Source: Clostridium zeae
Lineage (GTDB): Bacteria > Bacillota > Clostridia > Clostridiales > Clostridiaceae
NCBI RefSeq assembly: GCF_017312485.1
Contig: NZ_BMBA01000009.1
Location: 7,154-71,153 of the forward strand
Length of the DNA stretch: 64,000 nucleotides
Reading direction: 5' to 3'
The notes under the pieces are model-generated. The model searched no databases. It was not told where the DNA came from and worked only from the letters and a program-made list of their open reading frames with translations. Positions 8,646-17,809 of the stretch are shown piece by piece. The position numbers and the translations under genes are program-made. Positions within the stretch are counted from its first letter, which is position 1. The number at the start of each line of letters is the position of its first letter.

Positions 8646-8933
8646 TCTTTAGCAAATTTTTTGTTTACCATTAATGTTATAAAGTTATTCTGCAGGTAAT
8701 TTTATAAATAGGTTTGGTTAAATTAAGCTCATTCATTTATGTGGGTATACATTTATTTGATATGAAGTTTTTATTTCCACGAAGTATTGGGCTTGTGGTT
8801 TAATTTGAATAAATTTTAGAAAGTAATTAAATAAATTTAGGAGGGAAGTTAAGTAAAAGTTAATTCTTTTTATAATAAAAAACAGTTTTTAACTGAAATA
8901 AGGAGCTAACTTTTTGAACTTAATTTGATTGAC
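8646..8933 (+). other. Unusually long spacer between T-box and tyrS, with a mini-ORF
   Basis: About 290 bases separate the T-box terminator from the tyrS coding start; T-boxes normally sit close to their gene. An AGGAGGG at about 8840 has no start codon behind it. A second AGGAG (8901-8905) is ideally placed for TTG at 8914, which opens a four-codon frame ending in TGA at 8926-8928. That stop overlaps the in-frame TTG (8925-8927) of tyrS. I see no other gene. Confidence 0.45.
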
Positions 8934-10145
8934 ATGATTAATATAGAAGAGCAAATAAAAATAATTTCTAAAGGAGCGGACGAGATTATAAGCTTAGTTG
9001 ATTTAAGAAAAAAACTAGAAAAATCAATTAAAGAAGATAAACCATTGGTTATTAAGCTTGGATTAGATCCATCAGCTCCAGATATACATCTCGGGCATGC
9101 AGTTGTGTTAAGAAAGATAAGACAGATGCAAGAGCTTGGGCATGAAGCTGTTATAGTTTTAGGAGATTTTACAGGAATGATAGGTGATCCTACGGGGAAA
9201 TCAAAAACCAGGAAACAATTATCTAAAGAGCAGGTTATAGAAAATGCGAAAACTTATGAAGAGCAAATATTTAAGATATTAGACAAAGAGAAGACAAGAG
9301 TTAGATTTAATAGTGAATGGCTTTCAAAGCTGAATTTTGAAGCTGTATTAAATCTAGCAGCAAAGTCAACAGTGGCTAGAATGCTTGAAAGAGATGATTT
9401 TAAGAAGAGGTTTGAGAGTAATCAAAGTATCTCTATTCATGAGTTTTTTTACCCTTTGATGCAAGCTTATGATTCTGTAAGTTTAAAAGCAGACATTGAA
9501 TTAGGTGGTACAGATCAAAGATTCAATATACTGATGGGGAGAACGCTTCAAAGGGATTTTGATATAGAAAGCCAGGTTGCTATATTTATGCCTTTACTTG
9601 AAGGTGTAGATGGAAAAGAAAAGATGAGCAAGAGTTTAGGAAATTATATCGGCATAAATGAAGAGGCTAAAGATATATTTGGAAAGACTATGTCCATACC
9701 AGATGAAAAAATTATCAAATACTTTGAACTAACTACGGATATACATCCAGATAAGATTGATGAAATTAAAAGTAAACTAAATAGTGGTAAGGTAAATCCT
9801 AGAGATGTTAAGATAAGCTTAGCTAAAGAATTAGTTAGCTTATACCATGGAGAAAAAGCCGCTGAACAAGAAGAACAAGAATTCATAAATATATTTCAGA
9901 AAAAAAGTATTCCTAAAGATGTAGAAGAACTTAAAGTAGAGGCTGAATTCTTAGATAAAGATTTTATTTCATTTTTATTTGAAAAAGGTTTATGTAAGAG
10001 TAAGAATGATGCTAAAAGGCTTATAACTGGTGGTGGAGTAAAGATAAATGGAGAGAAAGTTATCAATAGCTTTGAGGTTTCGTTAGGTAATGGAGATATA
10101 ATTCAAATCGGTAAATTAAGGTTTGTAAAAGTAAAACTCATATAA
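8934..10145 (+). CDS. tyrS: Tyrosyl-tRNA synthetase (TyrS2/TyrZ type)
   Basis: 403 residues from ATG 8934; TTG at 8925 is an in-frame alternative. Neither start has a well-spaced ribosome site, since AGGAG lies 28 bases from the ATG. Class I synthetase: HIGH-type motif HLGH in DIHLGHAV (near residue 50), the tyrosine-site GGTDQRFN (near 190), KMSKS (near 230) and a C-terminal S4 RNA-binding domain (about 335-403). The long N-terminus with [12 protein letters not shown] is characteristic of the TyrZ branch. The Tyr T-box upstream confirms specificity. Confidence 0.95.
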   Translation: MINIEEQIKIISKGADEIISLVDLRKKLEKSIKEDKPLVIKLGLDPSAPDIHLGHAVVLRKIRQMQELGHEAVIVLGDFTGMIGDPTGKSKTRKQLSKEQVIENAKTYEEQIFKILDKEKTRVRFNSEWLSKLNFEAVLNLAAKSTVARMLERDDFKKRFESNQSISIHEFFYPLMQAYDSVSLKADIELGGTDQRFNILMGRTLQRDFDIESQVAIFMPLLEGVDGKEKMSKSLGNYIGINEEAKDIFGKTMSIPDEKIIKYFELTTDIHPDKIDEIKSKLNSGKVNPRDVKISLAKELVSLYHGEKAAEQEEQEFINIFQKKSIPKDVEELKVEAEFLDKDFISFLFEKGLCKSKNDAKRLITGGGVKINGEKVINSFEVSLGNGDIIQIGKLRFVKVKLI

Positions 10146-10244
10146 TATTTACTTGATTATAGGGAATAATTAATCATAAAACTTATATTTTTAATGATAG
10201 TATATGGACAATGCCAATTATCCTTGAGCCAACGGGAGAGTATT

Positions 10245-10868
10245 ATGAAGATAAGTAAAGACTTTTATGCAAGAGATGCAATTACAGTATCTAAAGAACT
10301 TCTAGGAAAAGTGTTAGTAAGGAAGGTAGGAGAAACATTTCTAAAAGGAATAATAGTTGAAACTGAGGCTTATATCGGTGCTATAGATAAGGCTTCCCAT
10401 GCATATGGAGGCAAAATGACAGAGAGGGTTAAGCCGCTATACGGACCTCCTGGAATTGTATATGTTTTTTCTATATATGGAATGTACCATTGTTTTAATA
10501 TAATAACAAAAGAAGAAGGAACTGCAGAAGGTGTACTCATAAGAGCAATAGAGCCTGTAGACGGTATTGAAGAAATGGCTAAAAGGAGATTTAATAAAAC
10601 AATTGAATCCTTAACTAATGCTCAAATGAAGGCACTTACAAATGGCCCATCAAAGCTATGTATTGCTTTTGGAATAAACAAACAAGATAATTGGGTAGAT
10701 ATGACGGAAAATGATGAGTTATATTTGGAAGAGTCATTAAATAACAAAAACATCTCAGATGAGGATATTGTTGAAACTACTAGAATCGGTATAGACTATG
10801 CAGAAGAAGCTGTGCATTTCCCTTGGAGATTCTATATCAAGGATAATAAGTGGATTTCTAAAAAGTAA
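10245..10868 (+). CDS. DNA-3-methyladenine glycosylase (AAG/MPG family)
   Basis: 207 residues from ATG 10245, preceded by GGGAG; the frame continues 17 codons upstream without a ribosome site. It excises alkylated purines in base-excision repair. Family signatures seen: [16 protein letters not shown] at the N-terminus, the catalytic-glutamate region VETEAYIG (near residue 42), [20 protein letters not shown] with the intercalating tyrosine region, and LTNGPSKLC. Length matches bacterial AAG. It follows tyrS by 99 bases but has its own ribosome site. Confidence 0.93.
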   Translation: MKISKDFYARDAITVSKELLGKVLVRKVGETFLKGIIVETEAYIGAIDKASHAYGGKMTERVKPLYGPPGIVYVFSIYGMYHCFNIITKEEGTAEGVLIRAIEPVDGIEEMAKRRFNKTIESLTNAQMKALTNGPSKLCIAFGINKQDNWVDMTENDELYLEESLNNKNISDEDIVETTRIGIDYAEEAVHFPWRFYIKDNKWISKK

Positions 10869-10891
10869 TATATAAATAGGCTGGTGATTAT

Positions 10892-11033
10892 ATGAGTCCT
10901 ATAATTATTTTTGATAAGGAAACAGGATATATTTTTTACTGTCAGGGTATAGAAGACATGGAATGGATATTTGTTTAATGATGTTGTTGATTGGAATGAT
11001 TTAAAAACTAGAATTGGATCTGCATATATATAA
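10892..11033 (+). pseudogene. Possible frameshifted small gene
   Basis: An ATG at 10892 opens 28 codons ending in TAA at 10976. From about 10955 a shifted frame stays open to a TAA at 11031 and reads like protein (NDVVDWNDLKTRIG). One indel would join them into a protein of about 47 residues. I do not recognise it. It could equally be a genuine 28-residue peptide. The shared terminator follows at 11051-11087. Confidence 0.3.
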
Positions 11034-11050
11034 TAATAAAAAACTAAAGC

Positions 11051-11087
11051 TTATAAGGAGAAGAAAAAAATATTCTTCTCCTTATAA
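11051..11087. terminator. Bidirectional terminator
   Basis: TTATAAGGAGAAG (11051-11063) pairs perfectly with CTTCTCCTTATAA (11075-11087), flanked by A and T runs on the two sides. It serves the small gene from the left and the proline-rich protein gene from the right. Confidence 0.75.
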
Positions 11088-11091
11088 TTAT

Positions 11092-11610
11092 TTAATAGCA
11101 TATAAATGTATCTATTCTTCTTATATCTATGCCGAAATATACCCATCTATAGAACATCCATCTCCATCCAGAAACTGAGTAACGATCTACTGATGTCAGA
11201 TAAGTCCAATAAGATTTTCCATTATTTTGCCATATATAAGTGTATCTAAAAAGGCAAGGACGTATAGATACTGGACTTACTGCTTTTGTATTACCGCCTG
11301 GAACTTGTGGTCCTCCATAAGCTTGAGGTCCTTCAGAATATTGAGAGCCTGCAAGAACTTTAGCCTTAGGGTCGTTCTTTGAAGGGTTAAATGAAGGTGG
11401 AGGAGCCATAGGAGGTGTATTTACTGGAGCTGGAGGTGGAGTTGGTCTATCAGAGGGGCCTCTCATATCCTCTTCTAAACTCTCATATATTGGAGCATAA
11501 GTAAAACTAACATCAACTTCATATTCACCAACTTCATCTATACTGCTTCCGTCGTCGTAAAATCTAAAGTGACTATTTGGATTGAAGTAATCATTATTAA
11601 AGAAATCCAT
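11092..11610 (-). CDS. Proline-rich hypothetical protein with aromatic C-terminal domain
   Basis: 172 residues, with AAAGGGAGATC ahead of the ATG. Three parts can be seen: an acidic, aromatic N-terminus (about 1-50), a Pro/Gly-rich spacer (about 50-112, PTPPPAP and PPSFNP) and a C-terminal domain rich in Trp, Tyr and Arg (about 115-172; SGWRWMFYRWVYFGID and RRIDTFICY). There is no signal peptide or membrane segment. I recall similar Trp-rich C-terminal domains in hypothetical clostridial proteins, possibly spore or surface associated, but function is unknown. Not linked to an operon. Confidence 0.65.
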   Translation of the reverse strand: MDFFNNDYFNPNSHFRFYDDGSSIDEVGEYEVDVSFTYAPIYESLEEDMRGPSDRPTPPPAPVNTPPMAPPPSFNPSKNDPKAKVLAGSQYSEGPQAYGGPQVPGGNTKAVSPVSIRPCLFRYTYIWQNNGKSYWTYLTSVDRYSVSGWRWMFYRWVYFGIDIRRIDTFICY

Positions 11611-12060
11611 TTTGATCTCCCTTTAAAAATTTATCTCTTTATAAGAATATGAAATTTATACTACTTAAGTTACAAAATATTAAAAAAGCAGCTAGCTTAT
11701 TAGTATATAGGCTAGATTAATAAATGAAAGTATATAGGTTTTTACTAAATATTAAGACAATATACTTAACTTAATGGGTAATATAAACCTTACTTTTATG
11801 GAAAAAAGTGCTCAAACGCTAAATTAAATGCATAAATATACAATTAAATCTTATCTTTGTTGCAAGGAACTTTATTTATATAATAATAATCACATTGACA
11901 AAATGCTTGCTATAGATAATAATATAATGGACTCAATAGGACAAAAAGAGTACAAGGTAAGTTATTTTAACTTACAAATACCTATAGGCAAGGTATAATA
12001 TTGTTAATGGTTAAAGATTACTCATTTGGGTAATCTTTAATCATTTCAAGAAAAATAAAA
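11611..12060 (+). other. AT-rich intergenic region with candidate promoter and hairpins
   Basis: TTGACA at 11895-11900 and AATAAT at 11918-11923 (17-base spacer) could start a transcript. Two hairpins follow: GTAAGTT/AACTTAC at 11959-11977 and GGTTAAAGATTAC/GTAATCTTTAATC at 12009-12042. A short non-coding RNA of about 120 bases or an upstream start for the pyr leader are both possible. The first 280 bases show nothing recognisable. Confidence 0.3.
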
Positions 12061-12072
12061 AACTTTTATTTC

Positions 12073-12101
12073 TTGACATGGACTATAGGTTAAACTAGAA
12101 T
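12073..12101 (+). promoter_or_regulatory. Promoter of the pyr-regulated carAB leader
   Basis: A consensus TTGACA at 12073-12078 and TAGAAT at 12096-12101 are separated by exactly 17 bases. The -35 is the end of an AT-rich dyad at 12045-12077, which could be an operator. The transcript begins about 45 bases before the PyrR site. Confidence 0.75.
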
Positions 12102-12140
12102 AGATATAAATAACAAATAATAAGGTAGATAATACACTTT

Positions 12141-12300
12141 AAATTGGTCCAGAGAGGCCAGAAAGGGGTATGATTATATGGCATACGTTTTTTGTCATGG
12201 AATTAAACAAATAGCTTTGATTATAATTGAATATCCTGCTGAATATATAGGGTATCTAAGAGATTAGTGTTTTTTTATTAATCTCTTAGATATCCTTTTG
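12141..12300 (+). promoter_or_regulatory. PyrR-dependent attenuator
   Basis: GGTCCAGAGAGGCC with its flanks (12141-12168) matches the PyrR anti-antiterminator loop consensus (UCCAGAGAGG). A strong terminator follows: GGTATCTAAGAGATTA (12251-12266) pairs with TAATCTCTTAGATATCC (12279-12295), then TTTTGTTTTG. When UMP is plentiful, PyrR binding would favour termination before carAB. The only genes downstream on this strand are carAB, about 360 bases on. Confidence 0.88.
12178..12267 (+). CDS. Possible 29-residue leader peptide in the pyr attenuator
   Basis: ATG at 12178 is preceded by AAAGGGG nine bases upstream, itself the 3' flank of the PyrR loop. The frame runs 29 codons and stops at TAG 12265-12267, inside the 5' arm of the terminator stem. 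The peptide has an Ile-rich middle. Its placement suggests that translation could influence folding of the attenuator. Classical Gram-positive PyrR leaders are not known to need a peptide, so this is a hypothesis. Confidence 0.4.
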   Translation: MAYVFCHGIKQIALIIIEYPAEYIGYLRD

Positions 12301-12539
12301 TTTTGTTTAAATAGGTTAAGCTTATACAATATTTGTTTCACCGAGTATAAACTTAATAACAGATCTATATGCAATAATCCTTGAAATTATATATAAGTGG
12401 GTTGAGCTTTATATAGTGATCTTTAGCGGTGATCAAAAAAGAGTAAAGTTTATAGAAAGGTTAAATGCATATTTAAAACAGACTCCTATAGAGCAAAGCA
12501 AAAGTATACAGTTACTATTAGAATAAATCATAAAAGACA

Positions 12540-12583
12540 TGCATAAATTGTTATTGACGAATATTTATGCAATATGATTTAAT
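12540..12583 (+). promoter_or_regulatory. Second carAB promoter with ARG-box-like dyad
   Basis: TGCATAAAT (12540-12548) and ATTTATGCA (12563-12571) are perfect inverted arms. The right half extends to CGAATATTTATGCAAT, close to the ArgR operator consensus TGAATWWWWATTCA. TTGACG (12554-12559) lies inside the dyad, with TTTAAT 18 bases on as a possible -10. A promoter here would bypass the pyr attenuator and allow control by arginine. Between 12301 and 12540 I see nothing else convincing. Confidence 0.45.
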
Positions 12584-12661
12584 AAATATACATGAGTAAG
12601 TTCGGCAGGAACCTCGCTTGTACAAGTGTATTTTCCCTAAAGGATTATAAGGAGGACTATA

Positions 12662-13711
12662 ATGAAAGCAAAGCTTATATTGGAAAATGGTATTGTTTTT
12701 GAAGGAAAAGCTTTTGGATATCTAAAAGAAAGTGTTGGAGAGGTAGTATTTAATACTGGAATGACAGGGTATCAAGAAGTACTTACAGATCCATCGTATT
12801 ATGGACAGATAGTTACTATGACTTATCCTTTGATCGGAAACTACGGAATAAATCTTGAAGATATGGAGTCTTCTTATCCTAAGGTTAAAGGATTTATTGT
12901 AAGAGAAAGATGTGCTTCACCAAGTAATTTTAGATGTGAGTTAGAAATAGAGACTTTTTTAAATAATAATAAAATAATTGGACTTGAAGGAATAGATACA
13001 AGAGCTCTTACTAAAATATTAAGAGAAAATGGAACGATGAAGGGTGTAATAACATTAGATGAAATCTCTTCAGAAGAGGCTCTAAAGAAAACCGAGCTCT
13101 ATTCAAATAAAGATGCGGTTTTTAATGTTACAACAAGTGAAACTTATGAATTTTATGGAAGTGGAAAACATATAGCTATAATGGATTTTGGTGTTAAACA
13201 AAATATAATAAATAGCTTTGTAAAAAGAAATTGCAGAGTCACAATTTTTCCTGCTACTACTTCAGCAGAAGAAGTATTGAAGGTCAATCCAAATCTTGTG
13301 TTTTTATCAAATGGACCTGGAGATCCAGAAGATCTATCAGATATAGTAGAGAATGTTAAGAACATTGTTGGAAAGAAGCCTATAGTAGGTATATGTCTTG
13401 GACACCAGATATTAGCTCTAAGTCTTGGAGGAAAAACTAAGAAGCTTAAGTTTGGACATAGGGGTTGTAATCATCCGGTAAAAGATATTGATAAAAATAG
13501 AGTTTATATCACTTCTCAAAACCACGGCTATTATGTGGATGTACTGCCAAAGGACGTAAGGGCAACTCATATAAGTGTAAATGATGGAACTATAGAGGGG
13601 ATGCAACATGAAGTTTTACCTATTTTTTCTGTACAATTCCATCCAGAAGCTAGTCCAGGACCAAAAGATAGTGACTATATATTCGATGAGTTCATAAAAT
13701 TTGCAGAGTAA
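12662..13711 (+). CDS. carA: Carbamoyl-phosphate synthase small (glutaminase) subunit
   Basis: 349 residues with an AAGGAGG ribosome site. An N-terminal CPSase small domain (about 1-130; NTGMTGYQEVLTDPSY) is followed by a class I glutamine amidotransferase domain (about 165-349). The nucleophile cysteine is in GICLGHQ (near residue 245), and the His-Glu pair is in FHPEASPGP (near 330). It supplies ammonia from glutamine to CarB. It is followed after 33 bases by carB, forming an operon under the leaders upstream. Confidence 0.96.
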   Translation: MKAKLILENGIVFEGKAFGYLKESVGEVVFNTGMTGYQEVLTDPSYYGQIVTMTYPLIGNYGINLEDMESSYPKVKGFIVRERCASPSNFRCELEIETFLNNNKIIGLEGIDTRALTKILRENGTMKGVITLDEISSEEALKKTELYSNKDAVFNVTTSETYEFYGSGKHIAIMDFGVKQNIINSFVKRNCRVTIFPATTSAEEVLKVNPNLVFLSNGPGDPEDLSDIVENVKNIVGKKPIVGICLGHQILALSLGGKTKKLKFGHRGCNHPVKDIDKNRVYITSQNHGYYVDVLPKDVRATHISVNDGTIEGMQHEVLPIFSVQFHPEASPGPKDSDYIFDEFIKFAE

Positions 13712-13744
13712 CTATTAGTGAAGAACACTTAGGAGGTAGCCATT

Positions 13745-16700
13745 ATGCCAATTAAAAAAGATATTAAAAAAGTACTAGTAATAGGTTCAGGTCCGATAGT
13801 AATAGGCCAGGCAGCAGAGTTTGATTACTCAGGAACTCAAGCATGCCAGGCACTTAAGGAAGAGGGGTTAGAAGTAGTTCTAATAAACTCTAATCCTGCC
13901 ACTATAATGACGGATGCTGAAGTTGCGGATAAGGTATATTTAGAACCGCTGACTATAGAATTTGTTGAGAAAGTTATAGCTGAAGAGAGACCTGACAGTC
14001 TTTTAGCGGGAATGGGCGGACAAACAGGTCTAAACTTAGCTGTTGAACTTTATGATAAAGGGATACTAGATAAATACAATGTAAAAATTATAGGTACCTC
14101 TGTCGAAGGTATAAAAGAAGGAGAAGACAGAGAATTATTTAGAGCGATGATGCATAGAATAGGCCAGCCTGTTATAAAGAGTGAGATAATAACGGACTTA
14201 AAGGCTGGAAAGGAATTTGCTAAAACAATAGGTTATCCTGTAATAGTAAGACCGGCATATACCCTAGGGGGAACTGGTGGTGGTATAGCTAATAATGAAG
14301 AACAACTGGAAGAAATTCTATCATTAGGTATACAGTTAAGCTCTATAGGTCAAGTATTGCTTGAAAAGAGTGTAAAGGGTTGGAAAGAAGTAGAATATGA
14401 AGTTATGAGAGATAGCTTCGGAAATTGCATAACAGTATGTAATATGGAAAATATTGATCCTGTTGGAATACATACTGGTGATAGTATAGTTGTAGCGCCT
14501 AGTCAAACTTTATCCGATAAAGAATACCAAATGCTTAGAAGTGCTTCTATAGATATAATAAACGCGGTAGGAATAGAAGGGGGTTGCAATGTTCAGTTTG
14601 CACTTAACCCACAATCCTTTGAATATGCAGTAATTGAAATAAATCCTAGAGTTTCAAGGTCGTCAGCGTTAGCTTCTAAGGCAACTGGATATCCTATTGC
14701 TAAGGTTGCTGCAAAGCTGGCATTAGGTTATGCCCTTGATGAGATAAAGAATGCAGTAACTCAAAAAACCTATGCATGTTTTGAACCTTCATTAGATTAT
14801 GTAGTTGTTAAGATTCCTAAATGGCCATTTGATAAGTTTAAAAGTGCGGATAGAGCTTTAGGAACTAAGATGATGGCTACAGGAGAAATAATGGCTATAG
14901 GAAGCGATTTCGAATCAGCTTTTCTTAAGGGAATAAGATCTTTAGAGATAGGAAAGTATTCCTTAGAGTTTAAAAAGTTTAGAGAACTTTCTATGAAAGA
15001 ATTAAAAGAGATAGTAATAACACCTGATGATGAAAGAATTTTTGCTTTAGCGGAAATGCTTAGAAGAAATTATAGAATGGATAAAATTGTTGAAATAACA
15101 GGTGTTGATTTATTCTTCCTAGAAAAATTTAAGTGGATGGTTGATGAAGAGCAAAAACTAAGAATCTCTAAAATAGGTGATTTAGATAAGGAATGGCTAT
15201 ATAAACTTAAGAAGAAAGGTTTCTCGGATAAAGGGATTGCAGATCTTCTAGAAGTTTCACCGGATGACATTTATAGATTGAGAGATATATGGAATATAAA
15301 ACCTGTATATAAGATGGTTGATACCTGCGGTGGCGAGTTTGAAGCCTTATCTCCATACTATTATTCAACATATGAAACTTATGATGAAGTTGAAGTAAGT
15401 GATAGAAGAAAGGTTATGGTAATAGGATCTGGACCTATAAGAATAGGGCAGGGAATAGAATTTGACTACGCATCAGTTCACTGCGTAAAATCACTTAGAA
15501 ATATTGGTATAGAAACAATAATAGTAAATAATAATCCTGAAACTGTAAGTACAGATTTTAATATATCGGATAAATTATACTTTGAACCATTAACAGAAGA
15601 AGATGTATTTAATATAATTGAAAAAGAAAAACCAGAAGGCGTAATACTTCAATTTGGTGGGCAAACAGCTATAAAGCTTGCCAAGTTCCTTAAAGAAAAA
15701 AATATAAAGACCTTAGGAACTACAGCGGATCAGATAGATTTAGCTGAGGATAGAGAAAAGTTTGATGCTTTACTTGAAGAATTAGGTATATTTAGACCTA
15801 AAGGAAAAGGAATTTGGAGTGTTGAAGAAGGCGTAAATGAAGCAAGAGAGCTTGGCTTCCCTGTACTTGTAAGACCTTCATATGTGCTTGGTGGTCAAGG
15901 TATGGAAATAACTCATGATGAAGAAGAGTTGAAGTTTTATTTAAACAATGCTTTCGAAAAAGATAGAAAGAATCCTATATTGATAGATAAATATCTTATG
16001 GGAAGAGAAATAGAAGTTGATGCCATATCTGATGGAGAAGATGTTCTAATACCTGGAATAATGGAACATCTGGAGAGAGCTGGGGTGCACTCAGGTGATA
16101 GTATAACGATGTATCCAAGTCAAAATTTAAGTCAAGACATAAAAGATAAAGTATTAGAATACACTAATAAATTGGCTCTTGCTATAGGAATAAAAGGAAT
16201 GATAAATATACAGTTTATAGAGTTTAAGGGTGAGCTTTATGTTATAGAAGTTAATCCAAGAGCTTCAAGAACAGTACCATATATAAGTAAAGTTAGTGGA
16301 GTGCCTATAGTAGATATAGCTACTAGAATAATGCTTGGAGCTAAACTTAAGGATTTAGGGTATGGAACTGGTGTATACAAAGAACCAAGCTTAATATCTG
16401 TTAAAGTTCCAGTGTTCTCCACTCAAAAGCTTCCGAAGGTTGAGGTATCTCTAGGACCAGAAATGAGATCTACCGGTGAAGTATTAGGAGTGGGTAGAAC
16501 TCTAGAGGAAGCTTTATATAAAGGTTTTGTAGGGGCATATATGTATACTCTAAGTAAGAAAAAGGGTACTGTACTTGCTACTATAAATAAGCATGATAAA
16601 AAAGAATTCCTTCCAATAGCAAAAGCACTTTCTGATGTTGGATATGATTTTATAGCGACTTCAGGTACAGCTGAACTTTTAAGATCTGCAGGTATAGATG

Positions 16701-16954
16701 CTAGAGAAGTTAGAAAGCTAAATGAAAATCATCCTAATATTATAGATGTTATAAAGAATAAAGAGGTTGATTTAGTTATAAATACCCCAACTAAAGGTAA
16801 TGACTCAAAAAGAGATGGCTTCCATATAAGAAGAGCAGCTATAGAAAGAAATATAGGAGTTATTACAGCATTAGATACCTTTAATGCTTTAGTGAAAGTT
16901 AAAACAAGTAAGGTTGAAGAAAGAAATCTTGAAGTGTTCAATATGGCAAAATAA
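13745..16954 (+). CDS. carB: Carbamoyl-phosphate synthase large subunit
   Basis: 1069 residues, full length, with AGGAGGT ahead of the ATG. Two homologous ATP-grasp halves are visible: [15 protein letters not shown] near residue 8 and [15 protein letters not shown] near 555, each followed by an ATP-grasp core (LGGTGGG near 175, VLGGQGM near 715). An oligomerisation domain lies between them, and a C-terminal MGS-like allosteric domain runs from about 935 (ATSGTAELL). It makes carbamoyl phosphate from bicarbonate, ammonia and 2 ATP for pyrimidine and arginine synthesis. Confidence 0.97.
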   Translation: MPIKKDIKKVLVIGSGPIVIGQAAEFDYSGTQACQALKEEGLEVVLINSNPATIMTDAEVADKVYLEPLTIEFVEKVIAEERPDSLLAGMGGQTGLNLAVELYDKGILDKYNVKIIGTSVEGIKEGEDRELFRAMMHRIGQPVIKSEIITDLKAGKEFAKTIGYPVIVRPAYTLGGTGGGIANNEEQLEEILSLGIQLSSIGQVLLEKSVKGWKEVEYEVMRDSFGNCITVCNMENIDPVGIHTGDSIVVAPSQTLSDKEYQMLRSASIDIINAVGIEGGCNVQFALNPQSFEYAVIEINPRVSRSSALASKATGYPIAKVAAKLALGYALDEIKNAVTQKTYACFEPSLDYVVVKIPKWPFDKFKSADRALGTKMMATGEIMAIGSDFESAFLKGIRSLEIGKYSLEFKKFRELSMKELKEIVITPDDERIFALAEMLRRNYRMDKIVEITGVDLFFLEKFKWMVDEEQKLRISKIGDLDKEWLYKLKKKGFSDKGIADLLEVSPDDIYRLRDIWNIKPVYKMVDTCGGEFEALSPYYYSTYETYDEVEVSDRRKVMVIGSGPIRIGQGIEFDYASVHCVKSLRNIGIETIIVNNNPETVSTDFNISDKLYFEPLTEEDVFNIIEKEKPEGVILQFGGQTAIKLAKFLKEKNIKTLGTTADQIDLAEDREKFDALLEELGIFRPKGKGIWSVEEGVNEARELGFPVLVRPSYVLGGQGMEITHDEEELKFYLNNAFEKDRKNPILIDKYLMGREIEVDAISDGEDVLIPGIMEHLERAGVHSGDSITMYPSQNLSQDIKDKVLEYTNKLALAIGIKGMINIQFIEFKGELYVIEVNPRASRTVPYISKVSGVPIVDIATRIMLGAKLKDLGYGTGVYKEPSLISVKVPVFSTQKLPKVEVSLGPEMRSTGEVLGVGRTLEEALYKGFVGAYMYTLSKKKGTVLATINKHDKKEFLPIAKALSDVGYDFIATSGTAELLRSAGIDAREVRKLNENHPNIIDVIKNKEVDLVINTPTKGNDSKRDGFHIRRAAIERNIGVITALDTFNALVKVKTSKVEERNLEVFNMAK

Positions 16955-16998
16955 TATTTACCAGAGTGAGATTATTTCAAGTTAATCTTATTGCAATA

Positions 16999-17028
16999 AA
17001 AACATCTAGGTTTACCTAGGTGTTTTTT
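16999..17028 (+). terminator. carAB terminator
   Basis: ACATCTAGG pairs with CCTAGGTGT around a TTTA loop, followed by seven T residues. It lies 45 bases after carB. Confidence 0.85.
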
Positions 17029-17148
17029 TGCTGTTAGCTTCAGCAATCTTTTTACCTTAAAGGCTGTTGTTTTACAATATTCTTTAAAATACAACATAGA
17101 GTGTATAAAATATATGGAATAATATGTTGAAAAATATAAGTAAATATA

Positions 17149-17196
17149 TTGACATATGAACGCATGTTCGCTACAATATAATCAAACGTATGTTCG
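17149..17196 (+). promoter_or_regulatory. SOS promoter with two LexA boxes
   Basis: TTGACA (17149-17154) and TACAAT (17172-17177) are 17 bases apart. GAACGCATGTTCG (17158-17170) fills the spacer and AAACGTATGTTCG (17184-17196) covers the start region. Both match the Gram-positive LexA operator CGAACATATGTTCG closely, the first as a near-perfect palindrome. Two boxes around one promoter imply tight SOS control of the 91-residue gene downstream. Confidence 0.85.
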
Positions 17197-17269
17197 AGAA
17201 GAATTAATGCATAAAATTGTGTACAAGCTCATATGATTAGGTAAGGATGAAAAAGGGAGGACTTATTAG

Positions 17270-17545
17270 ATGAAAAAAAATGGTGGAATATTTGTTAAGA
17301 TAAACTATAAGTTGGATAATGTTGAGAAGAAAAGAATTAAAGATACCAATGCAAAGTATAGAGAGATGAATCTATCAAAATATTTATTATGTGCTGGAAC
17401 CTATAATAAAAACGGAGGGACTTTTATATTTCAAGCAAATAGCTTTCAAGAAGCTGAAGAAATAATAAACAATAATCCTTTTGTAGGCACAGATTTTTAT
17501 TCATTTGAAATATTAAGCAATAACTATATAGCTTTAAACAATTAA
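17270..17545 (+). CDS. YciI-like (YCII) domain protein under SOS control
   Basis: 91 residues with a GGGAGG ribosome site. The pattern CAGTYNKNGGTFIF, SFQEAEEII and NNPFVG in the second half is that of the YCII fold (ferredoxin-like, related to muconolactone isomerase). The central histidine often found in YciI proteins is not evident in the KYREMN region, so catalysis is doubtful. It stands alone behind a double LexA box. The link to DNA damage comes from the promoter, not from the family. Confidence 0.65.
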   Translation: MKKNGGIFVKINYKLDNVEKKRIKDTNAKYREMNLSKYLLCAGTYNKNGGTFIFQANSFQEAEEIINNNPFVGTDFYSFEILSNNYIALNN

Positions 17546-17688
17546 TGACTTAACAATATTACACCATAGGGATTTTTCAAGGCTTATAATGTTATAAATA
17601 TAGTTGATAAATGTGTCATCAAATGAGCGTTATATTAATTAAATGAATTCAGTTAAATGCAAATTTAACTTATATTGTGTCTTAAGTT

Positions 17689-17744
17689 TGTTTGCATAAT
17701 TACCTAAAGATATATTTGAGTTATAAATTCATAAAGAATAAAAA
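17689..17744 (+). repeat. R3 repeat, copy a
   Basis: A 55-base AT-rich unit (TTTGCATAATTAC through GAGTTATAAATTCATAAAG and AATAAAAA) is about 80 percent identical to units at 52670-52731 and 52852-52913. Each copy ends in an A run immediately before a hairpin. Confidence 0.6.
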
Positions 17745-17787
17745 GGCTTTTTATAATACATATAAGTGCATTATAAAAAGCCTTTTG
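17742..17787. terminator. Bidirectional terminator
   Basis: AAAAGGCTTTTTATAAT pairs with ATTATAAAAAGCCTTTT around a 12-base loop. It separates the SOS gene from the convergent HD-GYP gene. Confidence 0.85.
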
Positions 17788-17809
17788 GTCTATTAATTAC
17801 ATAGGTTAT

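Noticed and set aside
11927-11998. 23-codon ORF starting at ATG 11927
   Set aside because: No ribosome binding site, and the ATG lies within the probable -10 region; composition is not convincing.
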